In this document: positions 1-5,413 of the stretch, in pieces
Layout of the letters: each line of letters begins with the position of its first letter
How positions within the stretch are numbered: position 1 is the first letter of the stretch
NCBI GenBank assembly: GCA_002365855.1
Contig: DFAP01000133.1
Span: forward strand, 1 to 6,087
Length of the DNA stretch: 6,087 nt
Reading direction: 5' to 3'
Source: Pelotomaculum sp. UBA3103
Lineage (GTDB): Bacteria; Bacillota; Desulfotomaculia; Desulfotomaculales; Pelotomaculaceae
Program-made: the position numbers and the translations under genes
Notes under the pieces: generated by a model
Databases searched by the model: none
What the model was told of the DNA's origin: nothing
What the model saw: the letters and a program-made list of their open reading frames with translations, nothing else

Positions 1-59
1 ATGTGCGAAAGTTGAGTTATTATATTTTAGTATTATGACAAATTCTGAGGTGTAAGAGT

Positions 60-286
60 ATGAATAAGGTTGACCACAACAGGTTAGTTGTCAATTTAAG
101 AGACTCCCTTACGATCATCAAAGGAAATGCCCAACTAGCAAGGCGGAGCGCCCAAAATGGGTTGACAGGTATTTCGAAATTATCATCACTGAAATAGATA
201 GAATTGAAGACATGCTCCAAAACATGAACAAAAACTGTGGCACTGAATGCTACAGTGAACCGGTATCTACAGGACACCCTTATTAA
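60..286 (+). pseudogene. frame-shifted small protein resembling a histidine-kinase dimerisation (HisKA) domain
   Basis: An ATG at 60 follows a GAGGTG ribosome binding site at 46-51. The first frame reads MNKVDHNRLVVNLRDSLTII and continues with KGNAQLA, resembling the HisKA pattern (HE-L-R-x-P-L-T-x-I-x-G-x-A-x-L). It hits a TAG at 195-197. A second frame, shifted by minus one, continues the expected second helix (about 158-235) with YFEIIITEIDRIEDMLQNM and stops at 284-286. Joined near the AAAATGGG run (154-161), the product would be about 75 residues, only the two-helix hairpin with no ATPase domain. By alignment the phospho-acceptor His position is Val and the next Glu is Asn. I infer a degenerate HisKA/Spo0B-like helical hairpin. 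The break could be a true one-base loss or a sequence error; no classical slippery heptamer for programmed frameshifting is visible. Confidence 0.5.
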
Positions 287-534
287 TATCGCTAGGATTG
301 TCAGGATGCCCTGAGAGGCTATGAGGTTTTCAGGTGGGCTAAATACCATGACCCAAGGATTTACCAGGCTCTATGAGGCTGCTATGAAGGGAGTAAAATT
401 GACCTGTCGCTCTTAACGACAGGTTTCTATTATTATTATCAAAATTTGCTTTAAGGTTTAAATTAACCAGGGTAGACTTTATGAAAAAGAAAGTCTTTCT
501 ATAACATGAAAGTGCCGGACACCAGTTGGGCGCC
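287..534. other. intergenic stretch with one doubtful 31-codon ORF (321-416, plus strand)
   Basis: No convincing gene is present. On the plus strand an ATG at 321 opens 31 codons ending in TAA at 414-416, with a poor GAGAGG motif at 313-318 directly before it. Its end overlaps the terminator stem at 402-424. The predicted peptide is not one I recognise. It could be the tail of the broken gene upstream or chance. A further 7-bp hairpin (474-480 with 490-496, loop of 9) lies before the minus-strand terminator but lacks a good T-tract. Confidence 0.2.
402..434 (+). terminator. intrinsic terminator closing the left-edge plus-strand unit
   Basis: A perfect 8-bp stem, ACCTGTCG (402-409) with CGACAGGT (417-424), has a 7-base loop and is followed by TTCTATTATTATT. 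The T-tract is interrupted, so the terminator may be modest. The opposite strand also has a short T-run (TTTT near 397-400), so it could act in both directions. Confidence 0.55.
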
Positions 535-573
535 AAAAAGCCCTCCGGACACCAAAGCGCTTCCGGAGGGCTT
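535..573 (-). terminator. intrinsic terminator downstream of tRNA-Val
   Basis: Read on the minus strand, AAGCCCTCCGGA (rev. comp. of 562-573) pairs with TCCGGAGGGCTT (rev. comp. of 538-549), a 12-bp stem with a 12-base loop, and runs into a short TTTTT tract (535-539). It begins 8 bases after the tRNA 3' end, as expected for a tRNA transcription terminator. Confidence 0.8.
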
Positions 574-581
574 GATTTCAC

Positions 582-656
582 TGGTGGGCGGGATTGGTAT
601 CGAACCAACGACCTTCTGCGTGTCAAGCAGACGTTCTCCCACTGAACTACCCGCCC
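582..656 (-). tRNA. tRNA-Val (anticodon GAC)
   Basis: The minus strand folds as a complete 75-base tRNA. The acceptor stem is GGGCGGG (650-656) with CCCGCCC (586-592). The D arm is GTTC/GAAC with an AGTGGGA loop. The anticodon stem is TCTGC/GCAGA around the loop TTGACAC, with anticodon GAC at 622-624, reading valine codons GTC and GTT. The T arm is GTTGG/CCAAT with loop TTCGATA. The discriminator A and the CCA end are encoded (582-585). Positions 8 and 9 are T and A as usual. It lies 45 bases downstream of the carboxypeptidase stop codon on the same strand and has its own promoter and terminator. Confidence 0.97.
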
Positions 657-666
657 AGTACATAAT

Positions 667-695
667 ATTATCAATGAAATCATCATAAAAGTCAA
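667..695 (-). promoter_or_regulatory. sigma-A-type promoter of tRNA-Val
   Basis: On the minus strand TTGACT (690-695) and GATAAT (667-672) are separated by exactly 17 bases, close to the vegetative consensus. Transcription would start around 659-661, only a few bases before the mature tRNA 5' end at 656. The promoter lies in the 45-base gap after the carboxypeptidase stop, so the tRNA need not depend on read-through. Confidence 0.75.
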
Positions 696-701
696 GCTTC
701 A

Positions 702-1829
702 TTACCTGAACGCTTTATCCCACAGCTGCCTGTGCCAGCCAGCTCTGCCCACATCTTCTCCCGCTATGAGATTCACCCGGCCGACTTCCTGCCCATGCAG
801 GATATAAACCGCCTCACCAAGTTTCTGTCCTTTTTTGACCGGGGCAGACTTTGACTCCGGAACCTGAATCACCCTTTCCAGCTTAGGCAAGTCGTCAGGA
901 TCCATCCGTACTTCCAGCTCATTTTCAGCTACAGCTATCGCTGTCGTGTTAACGCCCCCGGTAACTTTTAGGCTGAAAACAGTTTCGTTGGCGCTAACAA
1001 TGGAAACCGGACGTACCACCTCAAAACCGTAATTGAACATCCTGATGCAATCCTGGTAGCGGTCGTCGCTGTGCAGAGCTACGGCAATCAAACGCCTCTC
1101 GTCTCTGGTTGCCGATGCCACCAGGCAGTTACCCGCATAGGAGGTTGTGCCTGTTTTCACGCCATCGATACCCTCATAGTCACTGAAGAGCAGGCGGTTG
1201 CTGTTTTTTAGCTTTTTCTCCCTGTCGGGTGGCTCAACCCAATACACAGTTGTCTCGCCAGTTTGCACCAGCTCATTAAATCTGGGGTGTCCGAGCGCAT
1301 ACCTGGCAAGTACCGCCAAGTCATAAGCGGTGGTGTAATGATTAGGGTCATGATACCCATTGGTATTAACATACCTTGTCCCCAACAACCCTAGAGCCGC
1401 CGCTTTAGCGTTCATCATCCTGACGAAGTTCTGGTGGTTTCCACCAACATGCTCGGCTATGGCTACTGTCGAATCGTTAGCGGAACACACCAGCGCTGCT
1501 TTAAGCAGTTCACCCAAGGTTATCTTTTCTCCCTTTCTCAGGTCAATGACCGAGCCCGTAGACACGGCAGCCGCCCTGCCGGATACCGTTGCCACATCGT
1601 CAAGCTTCCCGTATTCCAGGGCCACAACCGCTGTCATGATCTTGGTCAGGCTGGCGGGATCAGCTCTCCTGGTGTGGTTTTTGGCAAAAACGATCTGGCC
1701 GGTGCCCACGTCCAGCAGCAGGGCATTATCAGCGGTAACCCTGGGTGCAGCGGCTATTGCTGATACAGGCACAACCAGTGTCAAGATCAGCCCCAGCAGA
1801 ACAATAATTTTTAATCTTAATAAATTCAT
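702..1829 (-). CDS. D-alanyl-D-alanine carboxypeptidase (peptidase S11, PBP5/DacF-DacB type)
   Basis: The 375-residue product removes the terminal D-Ala from peptidoglycan pentapeptides at the outer membrane face, limiting cross-linking. Residues 1-28 form a signal peptide (hydrophobic core, cleavage near AIAAA). The S11 catalytic motifs are intact: SLTK at 60-63 with nucleophile Ser60, SAN at 116-118 and KTG at 225-227. A PBP5 C-terminal beta domain follows at about 275-362, and the tail (363-375) could be the usual amphipathic membrane anchor. Length fits the family. The ATG is preceded by GAGGTGG (rev. comp. of 1834-1840) with a 4-base spacer. No terminator separates it from tRNA-Val downstream. 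It diverges from the PdaB-like gene. Spore-formers carry several paralogues (dacA, dacB, dacF); the usual dacF-spoIIA or dacB-spmAB neighbours are absent, so I assign no symbol. Confidence 0.95.
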   Translation of the reverse strand: MNLLRLKIIVLLGLILTLVVPVSAIAAAPRVTADNALLLDVGTGQIVFAKNHTRRADPASLTKIMTAVVALEYGKLDDVATVSGRAAAVSTGSVIDLRKGEKITLGELLKAALVCSANDSTVAIAEHVGGNHQNFVRMMNAKAAALGLLGTRYVNTNGYHDPNHYTTAYDLAVLARYALGHPRFNELVQTGETTVYWVEPPDREKKLKNSNRLLFSDYEGIDGVKTGTTSYAGNCLVASATRDERRLIAVALHSDDRYQDCIRMFNYGFEVVRPVSIVSANETVFSLKVTGGVNTTAIAVAENELEVRMDPDDLPKLERVIQVPESKSAPVKKGQKLGEAVYILHGQEVGRVNLIAGEDVGRAGWHRQLWDKAFR

Positions 1830-1865
1830 CTTTCCACCTCAATCTAAGGATATTATTGGACAACT

Positions 1866-1894
1866 GTAATATTTTGCTAAGCAAGGTCATATTA
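1866..1894 (+). promoter_or_regulatory. possible sigma-G-like promoter of the PdaB-like gene
   Basis: CATATTA at 1888-1894 matches the forespore sigma-G -10 consensus CATWHTA. About 17 bases upstream, GTAAT (1866-1870) only partly fits the -35 consensus GHATR. A start near 1900 would leave a short leader to the ribosome binding site at 1918. Sporulation control would suit the PdaB family, but the -35 match is weak and the region is AT-rich. Confidence 0.3.
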
Positions 1895-1929
1895 CTCAGA
1901 TAAAACTTTACTAAAACGGGGTGATAGTA

Positions 1930-2679
1930 TTGAGATTTTACCACTTTAACTTCAGCCGGATGAAAAAGAATTTGTTGATCTCATTTTCATTTGTGCTCGT
2001 TGCAGTATTATTAACGGGAGCGCTATTAAGACCTGACGGTATTCTGCCCGTTCAGTCCAATGTCTCCGCTGTCTACAAAATCAAAACCAATACCAAGGTG
2101 GCGGCCCTGACCTTTGATGTAGTCTGGGGCAACAGAGTTCCAGGGCCGGTTTTGGACTTGCTTAAAAAGCATAATGTAAAAGCGACCTTTTTTGTGTCCG
2201 AATCCTGGGCCAGACAGTACCCGGAACTTGCACGGCGGATTACCACAGAAGGTCACGAGATAGGCAGCAATATTGAAAACCGGGTCAGATTGAGCACAGA
2301 GGCAAAACCGCCTGTTAAAGATGAACTTGTTAAAAGCAGTGAAGCCATCAAGGATGTCACAGGCGCCTCAATCACACTGTTCAGAGCACCTTACGGGGAT
2401 TGGAACGATGAGTTCCTTGCAGCGGCAGCCGAATCTGGCTTTAAAGTCATACGCTGGAGCGTCGATTCCCTGGATATTCAGACACCGGGGAAAAATAATA
2501 TAGTAGATAATGTGGTTAAGCAGGTGCACCCCGGGGCCATCATCTTAATGAATGCCTCTGATACCGCTGCCCAAACCCCCGAGGCGCTGCAAATCATTTT
2601 AGAAGAACTTAAAGGACAGGGATACGAACTGGTAACCATTTCTTCTTTAATGAAAATGGGACCCAGTGTGATTGATTAA
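1930..2679 (+). CDS. pdaB: PdaB-like sporulation polysaccharide deacetylase family protein, zinc ligands missing
   Basis: From the TTG at 1930, with GGGGTGA at 1918-1924, the product is 249 residues; an in-frame GTG at 1921 overlaps that binding site and is unlikely. An N-terminal membrane anchor (about residues 15-33) precedes a polysaccharide-deacetylase (NodB, CE4) fold: TFDVVWG at 61-67, GHEIGS at 108-113, RAPYGDW at 152-158, WSVDSLD at 176-182 and LMNASD near 206-211. Spacing and wording (SESWARQYPELARR, GHEIGS, ASD) fit the PdaB/YbaN branch required for Bacillus spore maintenance. The usual second Asp of TFDD is Val, both His of HxxxH are Asn114 and Arg118, and the LHD-type His is Asn208. 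Only the first Asp (Asp63) remains, so deacetylase activity is doubtful. The gene is monocistronic, divergent from the carboxypeptidase, and ends before a clear terminator. Confidence 0.85.
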   Translation: MRFYHFNFSRMKKNLLISFSFVLVAVLLTGALLRPDGILPVQSNVSAVYKIKTNTKVAALTFDVVWGNRVPGPVLDLLKKHNVKATFFVSESWARQYPELARRITTEGHEIGSNIENRVRLSTEAKPPVKDELVKSSEAIKDVTGASITLFRAPYGDWNDEFLAAAAESGFKVIRWSVDSLDIQTPGKNNIVDNVVKQVHPGAIILMNASDTAAQTPEALQIILEELKGQGYELVTISSLMKMGPSVID

Positions 2680-2723
2680 TAACCACCTTTTGAAACCAAC
2701 CACGCGACGTTTACGGGCAAGTC

Positions 2724-2759
2724 AAAGGAGCCTCCGTTAACATCAGGGCTCCTTTATTT
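2724..2759 (+). terminator. intrinsic terminator after the PdaB-like gene
   Basis: A perfect 9-bp stem, AAAGGAGCC (2724-2732) with GGCTCCTTT (2747-2755), encloses a 14-base loop and is followed by ATTTCTT. It starts 44 bases after the stop codon. Confidence 0.75.
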
Positions 2760-2780
2760 CTTCCTGGCTTATTATTTTCT

Positions 2781-2950
2781 AAAAGATCAGGTATTATTAT
2801 AAAACTGATTTTTAATGTTTTCCTGGGCAACCTACTAACAAAGCTAATAATCTCTAATAGATGCACGTACCAAGCTTTCTGAACATATATGTCCTCCATA
2901 TGTAGAGGATTTTTTCTGCCTGCTGTCGAAAGTCGTGGTGTTGAGACAGC
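2781..2950 (+). other. hairpin-rich leader upstream of the 74-residue protein gene
   Basis: Three potential RNA hairpins lie in order. The first is a weak AT-rich stem, 2782-2790 with 2805-2813, with one G-U pair. The second is TCCTC (2892-2896) with GAGGA (2905-2909), followed by TTTTTT (2910-2915), a terminator-like shape. The third is GCTGTC (2922-2927) with GACAGC (2945-2950), ending two bases before the ribosome binding site. The segment ACATAT (2883-2888) can instead pair with ATATGT (2898-2903), which excludes the second hairpin. This could be a leader attenuator or simply leftover terminators. I recognise no known riboswitch or T-box motif. Confidence 0.3.
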
Positions 2951-2967
2951 GGAAGGAGGTGTGAGCG

Positions 2968-3192
2968 TTGGAATTCAATTTCAGAGAAGCTTTTGGCCGA
3001 ATAGGCATGAGTGTTGTCACGGAGACCAATAGTAAGATTAACGAGATTATAAATAGCGACGATGAGATAGAGCAGTCGAGAAAAACCAACCTGATCCTTA
3101 ATGAGATGATCAACGATAATGTCCGTATAACTTTAGGAGTATTGGAAGAGTATCACGAAGCTCTGATGAAATATTTAAGCGAGAAGAAATAA
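2968..3192 (+). CDS. small acidic helical protein of unknown function (74 aa)
   Basis: The TTG start at 2968 has a near-perfect AAGGAGGTG binding site at 2953-2961, which makes translation convincing. The product is 74 residues, rich in Glu, Asn, Ile and Lys, with no signal peptide, membrane segment, cysteine or metal motif. The composition suggests two or three soluble amphipathic helices, with an acidic patch around NSDDEIEQ (residues 29-36) and a Lys-rich end. I do not recognise the family. It is the first gene of a likely two-gene unit: a second unrecognised small gene follows in the same direction, and both precede the terminator at 3621-3651. Upstream hairpins may control it. Confidence 0.75.
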   Translation: MEFNFREAFGRIGMSVVTETNSKINEIINSDDEIEQSRKTNLILNEMINDNVRITLGVLEEYHEALMKYLSEKK

Positions 3193-3299
3193 ATTTGCTC
3201 AATACCATGCCTCCATGGGAAAAACTTAACTTAAAAAAGTATTTTAGTAGGAATAGGTGGAAAACTCTGCCATCAAGGGTCACCATTGTCAGGGGGAAG

Positions 3300-3590
3300 G
3301 TGTCGACCATCAAAATATCGATGGATAACTATAAAGAGCTTATCTGCAGCCTGGAAGAGTCTGTATATCCTGGACGGTTAGAAAGACTCACACAAGCTGC
3401 TCACAGCCACTACAAAACACTCGTTGAAATGGGATTGGACCAGGAGCAGTTAACCCCCGCGCTGGTTGCCAGCATGGCCGGGGAGGCGTTCAGAGAGGCA
3501 GTAGCGCTGACTTTAGCAGTAATTGCTGTATGCGACGAAGGGCCCGAAAGGCCGTTGAATCCCCGGGATGTAATCAAGCGCATTAAATAG
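3300..3590 (+). CDS. small protein of unknown function (about 89-96 aa, start uncertain)
   Basis: The body of the gene, from MDNYKEL (3321) to IKRIK (3588), has an even coding character and ends in TAG at 3588-3590. The start is not settled. GTG 3300 has AGGGGG at 3291-3296, rather close (96 residues). ATG 3321 has no visible binding site (89 residues). The frame is open back to TTG 3195, three bases after the previous stop (131 residues), but 3195-3290 looks less coding. The product is a soluble, probably helical protein with an Ala-rich segment (AGEAFREAVALTLAVIAV) and one or two Cys; it has no signal peptide. I do not recognise it. It shares orientation and terminator with the 74-residue gene upstream. 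Confidence 0.7.
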   Translation: MSTIKISMDNYKELICSLEESVYPGRLERLTQAAHSHYKTLVEMGLDQEQLTPALVASMAGEAFREAVALTLAVIAVCDEGPERPLNPRDVIKRIK

Positions 3591-3620
3591 TAATAGTTTT
3601 TGTGTATGCAGATTATTGAA

Positions 3621-3651
3621 AAAAGCCTTCCGGTCAAACCGGAAGGCTTTT
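3621..3651. terminator. strong bidirectional intrinsic terminator
   Basis: AAAAGCCTTCCGG (3621-3633) pairs perfectly over 13 bp with CCGGAAGGCTTTT (3639-3651) around the 5-base loop TCAAA. T-runs flank it on both strands. It sits between convergent genes (plus-strand gene ending at 3590, minus-strand gene ending at 3682) and can serve both. Confidence 0.9.
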
Positions 3652-3681
3652 CAGCTTCTAAAAGCCCGTTTCTCTCTTTCA

Positions 3682-3876
3682 TCAAGAGGTTCGTTTTGTG
3701 AACGCAATTCTAAATGCATAGTACAAAAGCAGCGCATTGAGCGGCAACGCCAGCCAGTATTTGACCTTTAGCGGTATCCAGGGTATCCAGGGGATGGTAA
3801 ATACTATTATGGCAAAAAGGATCCCCAGCAAGGCCGCACGGATCAACTTGGATTCATATTTATTATTACTGTTCAT
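3682..3876 (-). CDS. small two-helix membrane protein of unknown function (64 aa)
   Basis: The ATG at 3876 is preceded by GGGTGA (rev. comp. of 3881-3886) with a 4-base spacer; the frame is open further upstream to 3966 but without a binding site. The 64-residue product has a polar N-terminus (MNSNNKYESK), a hydrophobic helix at about 12-30, a short turn containing the doubled motif WIPWIP (residues 30-35), a second helix at about 41-59 and a basic end (KRTS). This is a helical hairpin in the cytoplasmic membrane. I do not recognise a family. It is monocistronic, converges on the upstream plus-strand unit and shares the bidirectional terminator. Confidence 0.65.
   Translation of the reverse strand: MNSNNKYESKLIRAALLGILFAIIVFTIPWIPWIPLKVKYWLALPLNALLLYYAFRIAFTKRTS
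3773..3790. repeat. two tandem copies of a 9-bp unit inside the small membrane protein
   Basis: GGTATCCAG occurs twice head to tail (3773-3781 and 3782-3790), in frame, giving the repeated Ile-Pro-Trp between the two membrane helices. The unit is a multiple of three, so a slip would change loop length without breaking the frame. Confidence 0.7.
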
Positions 3877-3952
3877 TTTATCACCCGAAATTAGTAATTC
3901 TATGCCGCGCGTTAAATTCCTGCAAAGGAGATGCCACTCTAACAAGTTTACT

Positions 3953-4098
3953 TTATATGTCCACATAGACTTCCGGCAGCACCTTCTCCCTGGGTGTCAA
4001 TATCAACGTCTGCTGGACATCTTGTCAACAAGACCTTGTTCTGGACCAGTTCAAGGTTTAATGCTATTTACTGGCAAACTATCCACTTAAAATCTCAT
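3953..4098 (-). pseudogene. possible decayed tiny gene behind a strong ribosome binding site
   Basis: On the minus strand AGGAGG (rev. comp. of 4104-4109) sits 5 bases before an ATG at 4098, the best translation start in this part, but the frame stops after three codons (MRF, TAA). Coding-like fragments then appear in successive frames: VDSLPVNS, then LNLELVQNKVLLT, then DVQQTLILTPREKVLPEVYV with a TAA at 3953-3955. Joining them requires one stop read-through and two one-base shifts within 146 bases. The intact form would be about 48 residues. I recognise no family with certainty. It may be a relic or chance. Confidence 0.22.
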
Positions 4099-4130
4099 GA
4101 TAACCTCCTGATGACGGAAATACTAAGCAT

Positions 4131-4904
4131 ATGAAGATGAAAAGTATTGTGTTGTTTGCTGCTATTGCGGCAACTGCGATAATATTAATATTCTCTCCTT
4201 CAATAGTTCCTCATGGTAAAAATATTTTCAATAAACCAGTCTTTGAGGATAATGAATATGTAATTTTCCATGAACAGAACCGGTTTATTGTTCACAAGAA
4301 AGGCAATATGGATAGTTTTGTGGAAATTACCACCCCTGATAACAGTCAAATTGAAAAAGTAATAAAGTTAGAAAATAAGCCGGCATTGGAACCTCCTTTG
4401 CACGGCGTGCCAATTACTGAAGGGATTATAGTTAAAGCTACCAGTAAAAATCATATTATAAGAACATCCCCTGAAATAGAACTCCTGGCATCGTTTCCAG
4501 CCCCTGGAACATATGATGATAAAATAATAGTTGATAAAGATATAAACACGCTTTATTTATTCAAAAAAGGAGAACTGTACAAAAACTATCCAATTGCTAC
4601 CGGAAAAGACCCTTCTTTCACACCTGAGGGCGTTTTTATCATAAAAAACAAGCTTGACGATGAAGATTTAGATGAAAAGCTGGGTACAGGGTGGTTGGGT
4701 CTTGGCGTCCCCTACGAAAAAGACAATAGGGCCGAAACAGATGACAGGGCCCCCAGGGGTACGAAATATGGGATTCACGGAACAAATGAACCCCATTCGA
4801 TAGGAAAACATGCGTCAGGTGGATGTATCCGGATGGCCAATGACGATATCAGAGAGCTGCACTCGCTTGTTAAATTAGGCACAAAAGTGGAAATACGGCA
4901 ATAA
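4131..4904 (+). CDS. membrane-anchored L,D-transpeptidase (YkuD domain)
   Basis: The 257-residue product should form 3-3 peptidoglycan cross-links or attach groups to the L,D bond of the stem peptide outside the membrane. Residues 5-24 form an N-terminal membrane anchor or uncleaved signal. Residues 25-125 are a region I cannot assign; no LysM or other wall-binding motif is visible. The YkuD domain covers about 130-256: the early strands (KDINTLYLFKKGELYKNYPI), then HGT at 216-218 and SGGCIR at 229-234 with catalytic Cys232 and Arg234. The residue before GlyCys is Gly rather than the frequent His; Bacillus YkuD also varies here, so activity is expected. The binding site before ATG 4131 is weak (GGAAA, 4116-4120); ATG 4137 is an alternative. 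It appears to be transcribed alone. Confidence 0.92.
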   Translation: MKMKSIVLFAAIAATAIILIFSPSIVPHGKNIFNKPVFEDNEYVIFHEQNRFIVHKKGNMDSFVEITTPDNSQIEKVIKLENKPALEPPLHGVPITEGIIVKATSKNHIIRTSPEIELLASFPAPGTYDDKIIVDKDINTLYLFKKGELYKNYPIATGKDPSFTPEGVFIIKNKLDDEDLDEKLGTGWLGLGVPYEKDNRAETDDRAPRGTKYGIHGTNEPHSIGKHASGGCIRMANDDIRELHSLVKLGTKVEIRQ

Positions 4905-5046
4905 AATCTAGCATTGAGCTTTCATCCTCTACTTTATTAACACTCACCAACAGGCAGGCGCCACTCACGAAATGGCTTCTATACCCCGGGAATCACCTGA
5001 ACCGGCCTGGATAACTGCAGCTTCATCAGCTAAACAAGTATTTTGT

Positions 5047-5080
5047 CCCAAGGCCAAAAAAGGCATTGGGGCTTTAATTT
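5047..5080 (+). terminator. possible weak terminator downstream of the L,D-transpeptidase
   Basis: CCCAAGGCC (5047-5055) pairs with GGCATTGGG (5062-5070) with one mismatch around an AAAAAA loop, followed by GCTTTAATTT. It lies about 140 bases past the transpeptidase stop. The T-tract is poor, and the same bases would be coding in the possible minus-strand relic. Confidence 0.3.
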
Positions 5081-5166
5081 AGGCAGCCGGGACTTCACCC
5101 TGGTGAAAAGCTACATTAAATTCCTCCTGGGTCGGCAATATGGAACTATGCGGCCCTTCGTACAGT

Positions 5167-5186
5167 CCCACGAGGTTTATCGTGGG
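5167..5186. repeat. 7-bp perfect inverted repeat
   Basis: CCCACGA (5167-5173) and TCGTGGG (5180-5186) are separated by GGTTTA. There is no T-tract, so it is not a terminator. It lies inside the possible degraded frame and its role is unknown. Confidence 0.35.
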
Positions 5187-5413
5187 TAAATACACACGGT
5201 CCTTCTTTGTCAGATTTAGAGGGCCGGAAAAGGACGAACGGATTTTTACATAGACTCTAACCAGCGTATTTTTATTTTGAGGAAATTTGAAACTTCATAA
5301 GCTAGCAGTAGCTAATCCATATCCATAAACATGGTTCGTAGCTTAGCAATACAAAATAATTTTTCCCAGGTTGGAAAAGATAAGGATAATATTTCCCTAA
5401 TAGAGGTGTGAAT

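Larger units (their letters stand above)
4965..5294 (-). pseudogene. possible degraded reading frame in the 500-base gap 4905-5413
   Basis: One minus-strand frame runs 110 codons from just after a TGA (5295-5297) to a TGA at 4965-4967, interrupted by a single TAA at 5079-5081. The 71-codon upstream part includes RVYLPTINLVGLYEGPHSSI and then LPTQEEFNVAFHQGEVPAA. The 37-codon downstream part, open from ATG 5064-5066, ends ADEAAVIQAGSGDSRGIEAI. Codon first positions favour purines, strongest at the 3' end. There is no start codon with a binding site for the first part, and I do not recognise the protein. A codon-aligned antisense frame (5034-5189) is also open, which weakens the case. The rest of 4905-5413 shows no gene. 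Confidence 0.28.

Noticed and set aside
515..554. Direct repeat CCGGACACCA (515-524 and 545-554) as a possible attachment or insertion scar
   Set aside because: It is only 10 bases, one copy lies inside the terminator stem, and there is no mobile gene nearby.
499..702. Open frames on both strands across the tRNA
   Set aside because: The region is fully explained by tRNA-Val, its promoter and its terminator.
1360..1869. Long open frames on the plus strand opposite the carboxypeptidase gene (also 1434-1763)
   Set aside because: They are antisense shadows of a gene with intact catalytic motifs, lack ribosome binding sites and give unrecognisable proteins.
2883..2909. H-type pseudoknot in the leader of the 74-residue gene
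   Set aside because: The two stems interleave, but the connecting loops are one base long, too short to span the helices; the stems are more likely alternatives.
4020..4033. TCTTGT-CA-ACAAGA as a regulator operator
   Set aside because: A single short dyad inside a possible gene relic, with no neighbouring regulator and no second copy.
3737..4090. 117-codon plus-strand open frame
   Set aside because: It runs antisense to the small membrane protein, has no binding site and no coherent composition.
5034..5189. 51-codon plus-strand open frame in the gap after the transpeptidase
   Set aside because: It is codon-aligned antisense to the minus-strand relic frame, has no start with a binding site, and its first-position purine bias is weaker than on the minus strand.
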